Positions 1 through 11,380 of a DNA stretch of 64,000 nucleotides are shown here, piece by piece. Location: assembly GCA_002842215.1 (NCBI GenBank), contig PHCC01000015.1:154647-218646 (forward strand), in the 5' to 3' direction. The notes under the pieces are model-generated. The model was not told the DNA's origin, made no database searches, and was given only the letters and a program-made list of their open reading frames with translations. Source of the stretch: Betaproteobacteria bacterium HGW-Betaproteobacteria-9. GTDB lineage: Bacteria; Pseudomonadota; Gammaproteobacteria; Burkholderiales; Burkholderiaceae_C. The position numbers and the translations under genes were made by a program. Every line of letters starts with the position of its first letter. Position 1 is the first letter of the stretch.

Positions 1-384
1 GTTGGAATTTAGTTCGTGTTCGGAGGAGGAAGTTTCATCATCCTCCGCTGATTTCATCTGGGACTGGAAGATCAGCGGGTCGCGCTTGAGTTCCAGCAGC
101 TGCTTTTTCGCCGTGTTGACGGCGATCCGGTAAAGCCAGGTGTAGAACTGTGCGTCACCCCGAAACTGCGCCAGCGCCCGGTAGGCACGGATGAAGGTCT
201 CCTGGGCGATATCCTGCACCAGATCAACATCGCGCACCATGCGCCCGATCAGGCGCTCGACCCTTCTTTGGTATTTGATGACCAGCAGCTCGAACGCGCG
301 CTGCTCCCCGGCAAGCGTGCGTTGCACCAGCATGACATCGCTGTCGGGCGGCGGGGGGGCGGTGTGATCTTCGGGTTGTGTCAT
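1..384 (-). CDS. rpoE: RNA polymerase sigma-E type (ECF) sigma factor, C-terminal part beyond window edge
   Basis: Reverse-strand translation from ATG at 384: MTQPEDHTAPPPPDSDVMLVQRTLAGEQRAFELLVIKYQRRVERLIGRMVRDVDLVQDIAQETFIRAYRALAQFRGDAQFYTWLYRIAVNTAKKQL; ECF sigma region 2 motifs. Confidence 0.9.
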   Translation of the reverse strand, partial: MTQPEDHTAPPPPDSDVMLVQRTLAGEQRAFELLVIKYQRRVERLIGRMVRDVDLVQDIAQETFIRAYRALAQFRGDAQFYTWLYRIAVNTAKKQLLELKRDPLIFQSQMKSAEDDETSSSEHELNSN

Positions 385-496
385 GCGGCAGGAGCGGGCC
401 GCAGAAATATACCCCAAGCCTGGCGATGCCTGAGCGCACGGTCACGCGGGACAGGGAAGTCATGGTGCCTGCAAGGTCTGAAGGCGCTGCAATCGG

Positions 497-982
497 TCAT
501 TGGATCGCACAGCCCTGCCGCTGGTGCGCCATCAACGCGCGACGAAAATCGTTCCAGCGCAAAGGATCGCGAGCCCGTTCGACCCATGCCCAGCTGCTGG
601 CGGCGTCCGGGTTGTGCAAACGCAGCAGCACACGGTCTTGCAGATCCAGCACAGCGTCGACCCGAAGCAAAGTCACACCGTCTTTGTACGCCTCGCTGTG
701 CCAGACCCAGGCCCCTGCAAGGGACGGTCCGGCCGCTGAATCGGCCAGCGCGTCCCACCACAACAAGCCTTCCGATGTTCGCTGCCAGCTCCACATGGCG
801 AAGCCCATCCAGAGCAGCCACAAGACAACGCCCGTCATGAGACCACCCGCCTCGACGGTGGTTCCGCTCACCCACCATCCGCCGGTCAGTGCCGCCAAAC
901 CCATTGCTCCCAGGCCCTGCATCCACCAACCGTACAAAGCACAACGCCCCACCGGATACCGAACCGATGGGGCGTTGCGCAT
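497..982 (-). CDS. small membrane protein, YgfX/CptA-like (tentative)
   Basis: 161 aa, two hydrophobic segments then LRLHNPDAASSWAWVERARDPLRWNDFRRAL tail; sits between fabF and rpoE. Confidence 0.6.
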   Translation of the reverse strand: MRNAPSVRYPVGRCALYGWWMQGLGAMGLAALTGGWWVSGTTVEAGGLMTGVVLWLLWMGFAMWSWQRTSEGLLWWDALADSAAGPSLAGAWVWHSEAYKDGVTLLRVDAVLDLQDRVLLRLHNPDAASSWAWVERARDPLRWNDFRRALMAHQRQGCAIQ

Positions 983-1018
983 GATCAGACCGTCAGAGCC
1001 CTATGGCTGTCAGCAGGC

Positions 1019-2263
1019 TCAGACGCGTTTGAAGACCAGCGTTCCGTTGGTGCCACCAAAACCAAAGTTGTTCTTCATCGCGAAGTCGATCCTCATGTCA
1101 CGCGCGACGTTGGCGCAGTAATCGAGATCGCACTCGGGATCCTGATTGAAGATGTTGATGGTTGGCGGACTCTTCTGCTCTTTCAGCGCCAGGATGGTGA
1201 ACACGCTCTCGATACCACCAGCACCGCCCAGAAGGTGCCCGGTCATGGACTTGGTGGAGTTCACCACCGTCTTCTTGGCGTGATCACCCAAAGCGGCCTT
1301 GATGGCGCTGGTTTCGTTCACATCACCGAGCGGCGTGGATGTGCCATGGGCATTGAGATAGTCCACCTGATCGGCATTCACACCCGCGTTACGCAAAGCG
1401 TTGATCATGGCGCGGCGTGGGCCGTCCATGTTGGGCGCTGTCATGTGACCTGCATCAGCGCTCATGCCGTAGCCAACCAGTTCGGCATAAATCTTGGCAC
1501 CACGTGCTTTGGCGTGCTCGTACTCTTCAAGCACCACCACACCCGCACCTTCGCCCAGCACAAAACCGTCACGGTCCTTGTCCCAGGGGCGGGACGCCGT
1601 GGCAGGATCGTCGTTGCGAGTAGACAGCGCACGCATGGAGGCGAACCCCCCCACGCCCAGCGGCGAAACGGTGGCTTCGGAGCCGCCGGCCACGATCACG
1701 TCGGCGTCGCCGTACTCAATCTTGCGCGCGCCTTCACCAATGCAATGCAACCCGGTGGTACAGGCGGTGACGACCGCGAGGTTGGGCCCTTTGAAGCCGA
1801 AGCGTATCGACACATGACCCGAGATCATGTTGATGATGGAGGCCGGCACAAAGAACGGCGAAATGCGGCGGGCGCCACGGTTCGTGAACTCGGTGTGCGT
1901 CTCTTCAATCATCGGCAGGCCGCCGATCCCGGAGCCAATGATGCATCCGATCCGGGTGGCTTCTTCCTCACCCAGCGCATCGCCCGTGGGCAGACCGGCA
2001 TCAGCAACCGCCTGTGAAGCAGCAGCAATACCGAAATGGATGAACGCATCCATCGTGCGCGCTTCTTTCGAAGACATGTACGACTCGACACTGAAGCCCT
2101 TGACCTCACCTGCGACCTGGCAGGAAAAGCTGGACGCGTCAAACTTGGTGATGCGGTCGATGCCGGACTTGCCGGCAAGAATGTTGGCCCAGGACTCAGA
2201 CACCGTGTTACCCACGGGGCTGACGCAACCCAGGCCGGTCACGACAACGCGACGACGACTCAT
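1019..2263 (-). CDS. fabF: beta-ketoacyl-ACP synthase II
   Basis: [19 protein letters not shown]..., active site [29 protein letters not shown]-term [16 protein letters not shown]. Confidence 0.97.
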   Translation of the reverse strand: MSRRRVVVTGLGCVSPVGNTVSESWANILAGKSGIDRITKFDASSFSCQVAGEVKGFSVESYMSSKEARTMDAFIHFGIAAASQAVADAGLPTGDALGEEEATRIGCIIGSGIGGLPMIEETHTEFTNRGARRISPFFVPASIINMISGHVSIRFGFKGPNLAVVTACTTGLHCIGEGARKIEYGDADVIVAGGSEATVSPLGVGGFASMRALSTRNDDPATASRPWDKDRDGFVLGEGAGVVVLEEYEHAKARGAKIYAELVGYGMSADAGHMTAPNMDGPRRAMINALRNAGVNADQVDYLNAHGTSTPLGDVNETSAIKAALGDHAKKTVVNSTKSMTGHLLGGAGGIESVFTILALKEQKSPPTINIFNQDPECDLDYCANVARDMRIDFAMKNNFGFGGTNGTLVFKRV

Positions 2264-2355
2264 TGAATTCCCCCACGCATCAGAGTGCGTGAAATGCAAT
2301 GCCCTCCCCGGGGAGCCATGCCCCAAGGGAAGACCCTGCGTTGGACCATGAAGGA

Positions 2356-2628
<273 letters not shown>

Positions 2629-2719
2629 TCATTTTAGCCGGGCTAGGGAGAGGCCCCTAGGCGGCCCGCCGGACGGCTTTGTCGGCGTCGAAAAGGAATG
2701 GATTGGGATGCCCTGCCCG

Positions 2720-3481
2720 TCAGGACATGAACATGCCACCGTTGACATGCAGCTCCTGACCTGTGACGTAAGCGGCCTGAGGGCTCGCAAGGTAAGCCAC
2801 AGCGTGCGCAATGTCGGCCGGTTTGCCCAGATGACCCAGTGGGATCTGGCCCAGCAGCGCTTTTTGCTGCTCTTCCGGCAACGTTGCCGTCATGTCGGTT
2901 TCGATGAACCCCGGCGCCACGCAGTTGACCGTGATGTTGCGGCTGCCCAGTTCACGGGCCAGCGCCCGCGTCATGCCCGCCACACCCGCCTTGGCCGCCG
3001 CGTAGTTGGCTTGTCCCGGGTTGCCCGATGCGCCCACCACGCTGGTGATGCTGATGATGCGGCCGTAGCGCTGCTTCATCATGGGACGGATCACGGCGCG
3101 GCTCATGCGGAACACGGCCTTCAGGTTGGTGTCGAGCACGGCATCCCAGTCATCGTCCTTGAGACGCATGGCCAGCATGTCGCGCGTGATGCCGGCGTTG
3201 TTCACCAGCACCTGCAGTCCACCATGGGTCTTGGTGATGTCATCGATCAGCGCCTCTGCGGCAGCGCCGTTGTTCACATCCAGCGTTGCGCCACGGCAGC
3301 CTGCAGCGGCTCCGGGCACACCCGCGAGCGCCTGCGAGATCTTGGCGGCGCCTTCGTCGCTGGTGGCGGTTCCGATCACGATCAGCCCGCGCGCCACCAG
3401 CTCGTGGGCAATGGCCGCACCGATACCGCGCGTTGCACCCGTGACCAGGGCCACCTGGCCCGCAAATTTGATTTCAGACAT
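2720..3481 (-). CDS. fabG: 3-oxoacyl-ACP reductase
   Basis: SDR fold: TGATRGIGAAIA, NNAGITRDMLAMRLKDDDWD, YAAAKAGV. Confidence 0.96.
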   Translation of the reverse strand: MSEIKFAGQVALVTGATRGIGAAIAHELVARGLIVIGTATSDEGAAKISQALAGVPGAAAGCRGATLDVNNGAAAEALIDDITKTHGGLQVLVNNAGITRDMLAMRLKDDDWDAVLDTNLKAVFRMSRAVIRPMMKQRYGRIISITSVVGASGNPGQANYAAAKAGVAGMTRALARELGSRNITVNCVAPGFIETDMTATLPEEQQKALLGQIPLGHLGKPADIAHAVAYLASPQAAYVTGQELHVNGGMFMS

Positions 3482-3499
3482 GTCTTGGTTCTCCGAACG

Positions 3500-4450
3500 T
3501 CAGGCCAGCAGGTTCTTCACTTCGGCCAGTGAAGCCGGATCGTAGAGCGCGGCACCTGTCAAGCCCGCATCAATGCGCTTGACCATGCCGGCCAGCACTT
3601 TGCCGGGGCCGCATTCAACCAGTGTGGTGATGCCGCGCTCCCGGATGGCGCTCACACATTCAACCCAACGGACCGGTCCGAAAGCCTGGCGGTACAGCGC
3701 ATCGCGGATGCGATCCGCATCGGTTTCCACGGCGACGTCGATGTTGTTGACCAAGGGAATCAGGGGCGCAGCAAAAGCTGTTGCAGCCAGCTGTTCTTTC
3801 AGCTTGTCCGCCGCAGGCTTCATGAGGCTGGAGTGGAACGGCGCAGAAACCGGCAGCGACAGCGCACGCTTGGCACCGTGTGCCTTGAGGACCTCGCAGG
3901 CCTTTTCGACCGCCGCCTTGCTGCCGGCAATCACGGTCTGGGCTGGATCGTTGAAGTTCACCGCCTCCACAACCTCCAGGCTGGCGCCACCGAACGTTGC
4001 CTGTGCCTCGGCACAGCCAGCAATCACTTTCGCCGCATCCATGCCCAGGATGGCGGCCATCGCACCGGCTCCCACAGGCACCGCTTCCTGCATCGCCGCC
4101 GCCCGGAAGCGAACCAGCGGGGTCGCCTGCGCCAGACTCAAGACACCCGAGGCCACGAGCGCCGAATACTCGCCCAGTGAATGTCCGGCAACCACCGCAG
4201 GGGCCGCGCCACCTTCGGCGCACCAGACGCGCCAGGCGGCCACGCCCGCCACCAGCATCACCGGCTGGGTGTTGGTGGTCAAGCCCAGCGCTTCCTTGGG
4301 GCCTTCATGGATCAGATGCGCCAGGTCCTGACCCAAGGCATCCGATGCCTCCTGCAAGGTTTCGCGCACGGCAGGGTGGTCACCCCAGGCGTCCAGCATG
4401 CCAACGGATTGGGAACCCTGGCCCGGAAAGAGAAATGCAAAAGAAGTCAT
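3500..4450 (-). CDS. fabD: malonyl CoA-acyl carrier protein transacylase
   Basis: FLFPGQGSQSVGM, GHSLGEYSALVASG. Confidence 0.97.
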   Translation of the reverse strand: MTSFAFLFPGQGSQSVGMLDAWGDHPAVRETLQEASDALGQDLAHLIHEGPKEALGLTTNTQPVMLVAGVAAWRVWCAEGGAAPAVVAGHSLGEYSALVASGVLSLAQATPLVRFRAAAMQEAVPVGAGAMAAILGMDAAKVIAGCAEAQATFGGASLEVVEAVNFNDPAQTVIAGSKAAVEKACEVLKAHGAKRALSLPVSAPFHSSLMKPAADKLKEQLAATAFAAPLIPLVNNIDVAVETDADRIRDALYRQAFGPVRWVECVSAIRERGITTLVECGPGKVLAGMVKRIDAGLTGAALYDPASLAEVKNLLA

Positions 4451-4510
4451 GACAATGCTGAACGGTAAATGGGGCGCCGGACCGGCTTGGAGGCAGACGG
4501 ACCCAAAAAT

Positions 4511-5488
4511 TCAAAGATCGAGCAACACTGCGCCCCATGTGAAGCCGCCGCCGACGCCTTCGAGCAAAAGGGTATCGCCCTTTTTCACCTGATCGGCACG
4601 CACCGCATGGTCGAGAGCCAGCGGGATCGATGCCGCCGAGGTGTTGCCCTGCTCGTCCACCGTCACCACCACCTTGTCCATGGGCAGCTTCAGTTTCCGG
4701 GCCGTACTCTGCATGATCCGGATGTTGGCCTGGTGAGGAATCAGCCAGTCGATATCGGCCTCGCTGCGCCCCGCCTTGGTAAGCACAGCCCGCGCCGTGT
4801 CCTCCAGCACGCCCACCGCCAGTTTGAACACCGCCTGTCCATCCATCTTGAGCAGTGGGTCCCCGAGAACCTTGCCGCCAGACACATGCCCCGGCACACA
4901 CAGGATGCCGGCGTGTTTGCCGTCTGCATGAATGTCAGTAGCCAGGATGCCGGGCACATCGCTGGCCTCCAGCACGACCGCGCCCGCGCCGTCTCCGAAC
5001 AGCACACAGGTGGTCCTATCGCTGAAGTCGAGCAAACGGGAAAACACTTCCGCCCCGACCACGAGCGCCTTTTTCGCCGTGCCCGTGCGAATCATCGCAT
5101 CGGCCACCGTGAGACCATAAATGAAACCACTGCAAACGGCTTGCACGTCAAAAACAGGACACCCTGAGATGCCCAGTTTGTGTTGCAGGATGGCCGCCGT
5201 GGACGGGAACACCATGTCCGGTGTCGACGTGGCCACGATGATCAGATCGATTTCGCTGCCATCCACCCCCGCGGCATCCATGGCCTTTCGACAGGCCTCC
5301 GCGGCCATGTCGCTGGCAAAAACGCCGTCGGCGACGAAATGGCGCGCCCGGATACCGGTGCGCTCGACAATCCACTCGTCACTGGTCTCGACCCCGCCGG
5401 CGGCCAGTCGTTCGACCATGTCGGCATTGGTCAGACGCAGGGGCGGCAGGTAGCTGCCAGTGCCGGAAATGCGGGCGTAGCGTGTCAT
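4511..5488 (-). CDS. fabH: beta-ketoacyl-ACP synthase III
   Basis: [45 protein letters not shown]. Confidence 0.97.
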   Translation of the reverse strand: MTRYARISGTGSYLPPLRLTNADMVERLAAGGVETSDEWIVERTGIRARHFVADGVFASDMAAEACRKAMDAAGVDGSEIDLIIVATSTPDMVFPSTAAILQHKLGISGCPVFDVQAVCSGFIYGLTVADAMIRTGTAKKALVVGAEVFSRLLDFSDRTTCVLFGDGAGAVVLEASDVPGILATDIHADGKHAGILCVPGHVSGGKVLGDPLLKMDGQAVFKLAVGVLEDTARAVLTKAGRSEADIDWLIPHQANIRIMQSTARKLKLPMDKVVVTVDEQGNTSAASIPLALDHAVRADQVKKGDTLLLEGVGGGFTWGAVLLDL

Positions 5489-5508
5489 GCTGATAAAGGG
5501 TGAGCGAA

Positions 5509-6573
5509 TTAAAGGGTGGGAATGCTTTTGATCTCGCTGGGAACCCCGGCTGGCGACAGCAAGGGGGCAGCGTGGGCAATGCGTTCCTGCACACTGCTCA
5601 GCAAACCATTGTGGGCCGCATCATAAGCCCGCCCCAGCGCTTGCTCGAAAGCGAAGGCATCGGCCGATCCATGGCTCTTGAAAACAAGCCCGCGCAGGCC
5701 CAACAGCGCAGCCCCATTGTATCGGCGGTGATCCACCCGCTTTTTAAACGATGATAAGACCGGATAGGCAATGATTGCCGCCATTTTGGTCAGGATGTTC
5801 TTTGAGAACGCTTCACGGATGAGGCCACTGATCATCGTGGCCAGACCTTCGCTGGCCTTGAGCGCCACATTGCCCACAAAACCATCGCACACCACGATGT
5901 CGGCGCTGCCCTTGAAGATGTCGTCACCCTCTACGTTGCCGAAGAAATTCAGATCACCGGTGTTCGCCGCATTTCGCAACAGCACACCCGCTTTTTTGAT
6001 GACATCGCTGCCTTTGATCACTTCTTCGCCGACGTTGAGCAAACCCACGGTGGGTTCGGGCTTGCCGGTGATCGCGACCACCAGAGCCGACCCCATGACA
6101 GCAAACTGCAACAAATGCTCGGCCGTGCAATCCACGTTGGCGCCCAGATCCAGGACCGTGGTCGCGCCTCCACGTGCATTGGGCAACTGGCTGGCAATCG
6201 CCGGCCGGTCAATGCCTTCGAGGGTTTTGAGCAGGTAACGAGAAATGGCCATGAGCGCACCCGTGTTGCCCGCCGACACAGCCGCCTGCGCAGCACCATC
6301 CTTGACCTGCTGGATCGCGACCCGCATGGAAGAATCTTTCTTCTTGCGCAGCGCAACTTCAATCGGATCGTCCATGGCGACCACTTCGCTGGCGGGCACC
6401 ACGCGACAGCGCACGTTGTTGAGCAGCTGAGGCCGGGACTTTTTCAACACCTCGGGCTGACCCACGAGCAACAGATGGGCCTGCGGATGGCTGGCCAAAA
6501 AGGCCTCACAGGCCGGCAAGGTCACCCCCACACCAACGTCTCCACCCATGCAATCCACAGCAACGGTGATCAT
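5509..6573 (-). CDS. plsX: phosphate acyltransferase PlsX
   Basis: [21 protein letters not shown]..., [17 protein letters not shown]. Confidence 0.96.
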   Translation of the reverse strand: MITVAVDCMGGDVGVGVTLPACEAFLASHPQAHLLLVGQPEVLKKSRPQLLNNVRCRVVPASEVVAMDDPIEVALRKKKDSSMRVAIQQVKDGAAQAAVSAGNTGALMAISRYLLKTLEGIDRPAIASQLPNARGGATTVLDLGANVDCTAEHLLQFAVMGSALVVAITGKPEPTVGLLNVGEEVIKGSDVIKKAGVLLRNAANTGDLNFFGNVEGDDIFKGSADIVVCDGFVGNVALKASEGLATMISGLIREAFSKNILTKMAAIIAYPVLSSFKKRVDHRRYNGAALLGLRGLVFKSHGSADAFAFEQALGRAYDAAHNGLLSSVQERIAHAAPLLSPAGVPSEIKSIPTL

Positions 6574-6614
6574 GCAAACTTCTCAGTGGTGGCGCCCCAG
6601 ACGCCACAAGAATG

Positions 6615-6641
6615 AAAAAAGCCCGCATGGCACATGCGGGC
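6615..6641 (-). terminator. Rho-independent terminator between rpmF and plsX
   Basis: Minus strand GCCCGCATG-tgc-CATGCGGGC followed by TTTTTT. Confidence 0.85.
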
Positions 6642-6708
6642 CTGTTCAAGAACAGCGGTCACCACCCCGGACGCGGTATCGCGACGGGGCCGGAGACCCG
6701 CCGCCACT

Positions 6709-6891
6709 TTAGGCTTCGGACTTGTTCTTCAGTACTTGGCGGCCACGGTAGAAACCGTTGGGGCTGATGTGGTGACGCAGGTGCACTTCACCGGTGGTCG
6801 GCTCAACGGCAATGCCGGGCACGTTCAGCGCGTTGTGCGAGCGGTGCATGCCGCGCTTGGAAGGGGACTTTTTGTTTTGCTGGACGGCCAT
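6709..6891 (-). CDS. rpmF: 50S ribosomal protein L32
   Basis: [22 protein letters not shown]...[15 protein letters not shown]. Confidence 0.97.
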   Translation of the reverse strand: MAVQQNKKSPSKRGMHRSHNALNVPGIAVEPTTGEVHLRHHISPNGFYRGRQVLKNKSEA

Positions 6892-7030
6892 GGTGGGCTC
6901 CTGAATTCAATAGGGTCAATCGGGGTGCGCCTAGGGTTCGCCTACCACCATATTCGTGTACACCGTACACCTCACAGTGAAATCGATACCAGCGCAAAGC
7001 CAAGCATTATAGCTCGAAGATCACCCTGCG

Positions 7031-7597
7031 TCACTTTTTCAGGCGGGACAACGCCGCAAACGGGTGCGGGCGCTGTTCTTCTGCAGGGCCGTCTGCGTCG
7101 GCCACATCGCCGGACCGCATGGACACCGGCACCGGACAGGCGTCGTGCATCGGCACCAGCGGCAGCGCCATCAAGAGCTCATCTTCCAGCAATTCATACA
7201 GGCTGGGACGCGGCTCCAGCGGCAACAGGTCTTCCTCGCAGTCATTGTCTTCTGCCACGGCCGTGGCTTCGTCGGCCACGAACCGAAACCAGCGGTCCAC
7301 CTGGAGCGGGGTTTCCACAGCGCCCAGACAACGCTGGCAGGTCAAGGGCACCACCGTTTCCGCCAGCAAATGAAGCCACACCGCAGGCTCGCCGCCCCCG
7401 GATGCCTCACGCAAAGCGCCATGCGCCCGCCAATGGACACCCGGCAGATCGGCCGCGCCGCTCTCGGGGTGCAACTCGTCTTTCAGGCGCTCAAACGGAC
7501 CCATCGGGTCGTCCGCATTCACACTGGCACCGGCCTGGGCAAAAGCTCGCACGTCCAGACGGGCCGGGTTCCACGCAGTGTTCGGATTCGGTTTCAT
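7031..7597 (-). CDS. DUF177/YceD family protein
   Basis: CQRCLGAVETPLQ motif, acidic, directly upstream of rpmF; likely start MKPNPNTAWNP. Confidence 0.85.
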   Translation of the reverse strand: MKPNPNTAWNPARLDVRAFAQAGASVNADDPMGPFERLKDELHPESGAADLPGVHWRAHGALREASGGGEPAVWLHLLAETVVPLTCQRCLGAVETPLQVDRWFRFVADEATAVAEDNDCEEDLLPLEPRPSLYELLEDELLMALPLVPMHDACPVPVSMRSGDVADADGPAEEQRPHPFAALSRLKK

Positions 7598-7634
7598 GGA
7601 GGGCAGTGTAAAAGAATGCGGGGACAATACCGGC

Positions 7635-8249
7635 ATGCCCTTGCACATGCCCACCCCTGAAAACCACTCAAAGAAACGCCTGATTCTGGGCTCCACGTCG
7701 CCCTACCGGCGCGAATTGCTGGCGCGACTGGGCATCGCCTTTGATGTCGAACGCCCTGAGGTCGATGAAACCCCGCAACCAGGCGAAAAGCCCGCCGCAC
7801 TGGCCATGCGTCTGGCCCTGGCCAAGGCGCGCGAGGTGGCCCGGCACCACCCCGAAGCGGTGGTGATCGGTAGCGACCAGGTCGCCGACCTGGACGGCGA
7901 ACCCCTGGGCAAACCCGGCAATCACGAGCGCGCGGTCGAGCAGCTTCGCCGAATGAGCGGCCAGACGGTGGTGTTCCAGACTGCAGTGGCCGTGGTGTGC
8001 CTGTCCAGCGGTTTTGAGCAGAGCGATCTGGCCGCCGTCCAGGTGGCATTTCGCACACTGACCGAGGCGGAAATCGAGCACTACCTGCGGACCGAGCAGC
8101 CCTACGACTGCGCGGGCAGTGCCAAAAGTGAGGGCCTGGGCATCGCTTTGCTCGAACGCATTGAAAACGACGACCCGACCGCACTGGTCGGTCTGCCGCT
8201 GATCCGCACCTGTCGCATGATCCGCGCTGCGGGAGTACCCGTTCTGTGA
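7635..8249 (+). CDS. Maf family nucleotide pyrophosphatase
   Basis: LILGSTSPYRRELLARLGIAF, EVDETPQPGE, IGSDQVADLDG. Confidence 0.93.
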   Translation: MPLHMPTPENHSKKRLILGSTSPYRRELLARLGIAFDVERPEVDETPQPGEKPAALAMRLALAKAREVARHHPEAVVIGSDQVADLDGEPLGKPGNHERAVEQLRRMSGQTVVFQTAVAVVCLSSGFEQSDLAAVQVAFRTLTEAEIEHYLRTEQPYDCAGSAKSEGLGIALLERIENDDPTALVGLPLIRTCRMIRAAGVPVL

Positions 8250-9049
8250 AGCCGACACAGTCCACGCCCGGTACGCTGTATCTGGTGCCCACGCCGCTGG
8301 ACTTTGGCTGTCTGCCGGAAGGTGCCCGTCCCACCCCCATCGCCCAGTGCCTGCCGCTTGAAACCGTGACGATCGCGGCACGCTTGACCCACTGGATCAG
8401 CGAAAATGCCAAGAGCACCCGCGCCTTTCTCAAGCGCGTGGAGGCGGTGAACGGGCTCGCCGCACCGCTGCAAGCCCAATCCATCGTCGAACTCCCCCGG
8501 CAGGCGCACAAAAAAGGCGACCACACCCCGGCCGCAGAGGGCGACAGCCAGGCCAAGGCCCTGCTCGCACCAGCTTTGCTGGGCCACGACATTGGCCTGG
8601 TCAGTGAAGCCGGCATGCCCGCCATTGCCGATCCCGGCAGTTCTGTCGTGCGTGCTGCACACACCCTGGGCATGCAGGTGGTGCCCCTCGTCGGTCCGGT
8701 ATCGCTGATGCTGGCCCTGGCGGCCAGCGGATTGAATGGACAGGGATTTGCTTTTGTGGGCTACGTGCCTCAGGAAGCCACCGAGCGCACCAAACGCCTG
8801 CGCGAACTGGAAGCACTGGCCCTGAAAACCGGGCAGACCCAGATCCTGATCGAAACGCCTTACCGCAATGCTGCCTTGCTGCAGGCCTTGCTGCAGACCC
8901 TACACCCGCACACGCGGCTGGCCATCAGCTGCGGCCTCACGCTGCCGCAACAAGTCACCCGCAGCGCCCTGGCGAACGAGTGGAAGGGCCGGTCGCTTCA
9001 GCAAGGCATGCCCCTGGACGCACCGGCGGTCTTCCTCATCGGCCGTTGA
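8246..9049 (+). CDS. SAM-dependent tetrapyrrole-methylase-fold methyltransferase (RsmI-related)
   Basis: GTLYLVPTPLDFG, GLVSEAGMPAIADPGSSVVRAAH, VPLVGPVSLMLALAASGLNGQGFAFVGYVP; 4-nt overlap with maf. Confidence 0.85.
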   Translation: MKPTQSTPGTLYLVPTPLDFGCLPEGARPTPIAQCLPLETVTIAARLTHWISENAKSTRAFLKRVEAVNGLAAPLQAQSIVELPRQAHKKGDHTPAAEGDSQAKALLAPALLGHDIGLVSEAGMPAIADPGSSVVRAAHTLGMQVVPLVGPVSLMLALAASGLNGQGFAFVGYVPQEATERTKRLRELEALALKTGQTQILIETPYRNAALLQALLQTLHPHTRLAISCGLTLPQQVTRSALANEWKGRSLQQGMPLDAPAVFLIGR

Positions 9050-9076
9050 GAGGCACTCGACGCCTCCCTCCCAGAG

Positions 9077-9952
9077 TCAGCCCAGCGCCTTGACCATGTG
9101 GGCACGGACCGCTTCGCGCAGCGACGGATCGGCCAGCGCCAGGTCGATGGTGGCCTCAAGAAAGCCCACCTTGCTGCCGCAGTCGTAACGCTGACCCTCG
9201 TAGCGGTAGGCATACACCTTCTCGGTGCCGATCAGCGCCGCAATCCCATCGGTGAGCTGGATCTCACCTCCCGCGCCACGGGGTTGCTGGCGGATGCTCT
9301 CGAACACCGCAGGCGTGAGGATGTAACGCCCGGCCACCGCCAGGGTGGAAGGTGACACATCGGGCATTGGTTTTTCGACCATGCCGAACACCTCGGCCAG
9401 CGTCTCGTTGACACCATGCACGTCCACCATGCCATAGCGGCGGGTGTGCTCGCGCGGAACGTCCTGCACCGCCAGCACGGTCCCGGGACTTTGTTCGTAG
9501 GCTGCCACCATCTGCTGCAACACCGAAGAGCCACCCGCCGGCCCCACCATCAGGTCGTCGGCGAGCAGGACGGCAAACGGGTCATTGCCCACCACGCGCT
9601 CGGCGCACAGCACAGCATGACCCAGACCCAGCGGGCGTGGCTGGCGGATGAACACGCAGTCCATGTCATCGGGCTTGATGTCGTGCACCAGCTTGAGCAG
9701 GTCGGCCTTGTTGCCCCGCTCCAGTTCGTGTTCCAGCTCAAAAGCCGCATCGTAGTGGTCGCCGATGGCCCGCTTGTGGCGCCCGGTGATGAAGATCATT
9801 TCGCGGATGCCCGCCGCGTAGGCCTCGTCCACCGCGTACTGGATCAGCGGCTTGTCCACCACCGGCAGCATTTCCTTGGGGATGGCTTTGGTGGCCGGCA
9901 GGAATCGGGTACCCAGGCCACCGACGGGAAAAACAGCTTTCTCAATTTTCAT
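9077..9952 (-). CDS. galU: UTP-glucose-1-phosphate uridylyltransferase
   Basis: [44 protein letters not shown]; internal start within longer ORF. Confidence 0.96.
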   Translation of the reverse strand: MKIEKAVFPVGGLGTRFLPATKAIPKEMLPVVDKPLIQYAVDEAYAAGIREMIFITGRHKRAIGDHYDAAFELEHELERGNKADLLKLVHDIKPDDMDCVFIRQPRPLGLGHAVLCAERVVGNDPFAVLLADDLMVGPAGGSSVLQQMVAAYEQSPGTVLAVQDVPREHTRRYGMVDVHGVNETLAEVFGMVEKPMPDVSPSTLAVAGRYILTPAVFESIRQQPRGAGGEIQLTDGIAALIGTEKVYAYRYEGQRYDCGSKVGFLEATIDLALADPSLREAVRAHMVKALG

Positions 9953-9989
9953 AATCACCCTGTTCACTGATTGGAGTTGAGTCAATAAC

Positions 9990-10973
9990 TTACTTGAATT
10001 GCATTCCGCTGGAGCGGGCCGCCAGGTACATGCCCTCGCCCACGCTGGCACCCAACTGCCGGGCCAGGCGCATGCCCAGGTTTTCGCGCTGCGTGTAGTC
10101 GACCACTTCTTCGGCCTTGACCACCTCGCGCGCAACGTAATCGAGACTGCCCAGCCCATCGACGAGCCCCAGCGCGATCGCCTTCTGGCCGCTCCAGACC
10201 AGCCCGCTGAAGGTGTCCGGCGTCTCCTTGAGCCGGTCGCCACGCCCGGCCCGCACGACGGTGATGAACTGGCTGTGAATCTCGCCGAGCATGGACTGGA
10301 TATAGGCGGTCTGTTCCGCATCCTGTGGACTGAAAGGATCGAGCATGGCCTTGTTGGCGCCCGCCGTCATCAGGCGGCGCTCGACGCCCAGCTTGTCCAT
10401 CAAGCCAGTGAAGCCGAAACCATCCATCAGCACGCCGATGCTGCCCACCAGACTGGCCTTGTCCACATAGATGTTGTCAGCGGCGGCGGCAATGTAGTAG
10501 GCGGCCGAGGCACAGGTTTCTTCCACCACCGCATAGACCTTCTTGTTGTGCAGCGCCTTGAGCCGGGTGATCTCGTCGTTGATGATGCCGGCCTGCACCG
10601 GACTGCCACCGGGCGAATCGATGAGCAAAACGACGGCTTGAGCGCCAGCGTCTTCAAAAGCCGCATTCAGCGAAGTGACCACGTTGTCGGCACTGGCCTC
10701 GGCACCGGCCGCAATTTCGCCCCGAATCTCGATCAGTGCTGTGTGGGGCGTACTCACGGACGCAACGCCAGCGTCTGAGCGGAACACCATCCACGCCACC
10801 GCGCCGGCCAGCAGCAGCCACATCAGCCGCCAGAAAACGGTCCAGCGGCGCGCGGCGCGCTGCTCCGCCAGGGCGGCAAACGCCAGCTTTTCCAGCGTTG
10901 CGCGCTCCCAGCCCACGTCGGAGCTGCGTCCGGTAGCGCCGGGAGAAGGTGTTCCCACCAGATCGTCATTCAT
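9990..10973 (-). CDS. S49 family signal peptide peptidase (SppA-like)
   Basis: [43 protein letters not shown]-type motif, N-terminal TM. Confidence 0.93.
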   Translation of the reverse strand: MNDDLVGTPSPGATGRSSDVGWERATLEKLAFAALAEQRAARRWTVFWRLMWLLLAGAVAWMVFRSDAGVASVSTPHTALIEIRGEIAAGAEASADNVVTSLNAAFEDAGAQAVVLLIDSPGGSPVQAGIINDEITRLKALHNKKVYAVVEETCASAAYYIAAAADNIYVDKASLVGSIGVLMDGFGFTGLMDKLGVERRLMTAGANKAMLDPFSPQDAEQTAYIQSMLGEIHSQFITVVRAGRGDRLKETPDTFSGLVWSGQKAIALGLVDGLGSLDYVAREVVKAEEVVDYTQRENLGMRLARQLGASVGEGMYLAARSSGMQFK

Positions 10974-10985
10974 GTTTCGAAGCTC

Positions 10986-11375
10986 TCAAAATAAGGGCGG
11001 TTTCAACAGGTATTGTGACCGCCAGTGCACGACGTCATTGCGCTCGACCAGTCCGATCTTGATCAGCCCGCCGCGGCAGGGACCGCCGCGACAGGCACCG
11101 GTGGTGGGTTCGTAGATGGCGCCGTGGCTGGCGCAGATCAGCCAGCGGCCACTGTCGTCAAAGAAGCGGTCCGGCTGCCAGTCCATTTCCATCGCCACAT
11201 GGGCACAGCGGTTGAGGTAGGCGTGTGCTTCGCCCTGGTACCGGATGGCAAAAGCCCGACAGGTCTGCCCGGCGTAGATCACATCGAACGACACCGCCAA
11301 ACCCGAGTCCACGAGGTCGCGGCTGTTGCACAACGGATAGAGCGGATCCTGTTCCGACGATTCCATGCGCGGCAA
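10986..11375 (-). CDS. Rieske (2Fe-2S) domain protein
   Basis: CAHVAMEMDWQ ... CASHGAIYEPTTGAC Rieske motif. Confidence 0.9.
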   Translation of the reverse strand: MPRMESSEQDPLYPLCNSRDLVDSGLAVSFDVIYAGQTCRAFAIRYQGEAHAYLNRCAHVAMEMDWQPDRFFDDSGRWLICASHGAIYEPTTGACRGGPCRGGLIKIGLVERNDVVHWRSQYLLKPPLF

Positions 11376-11380
11376 CGGTT

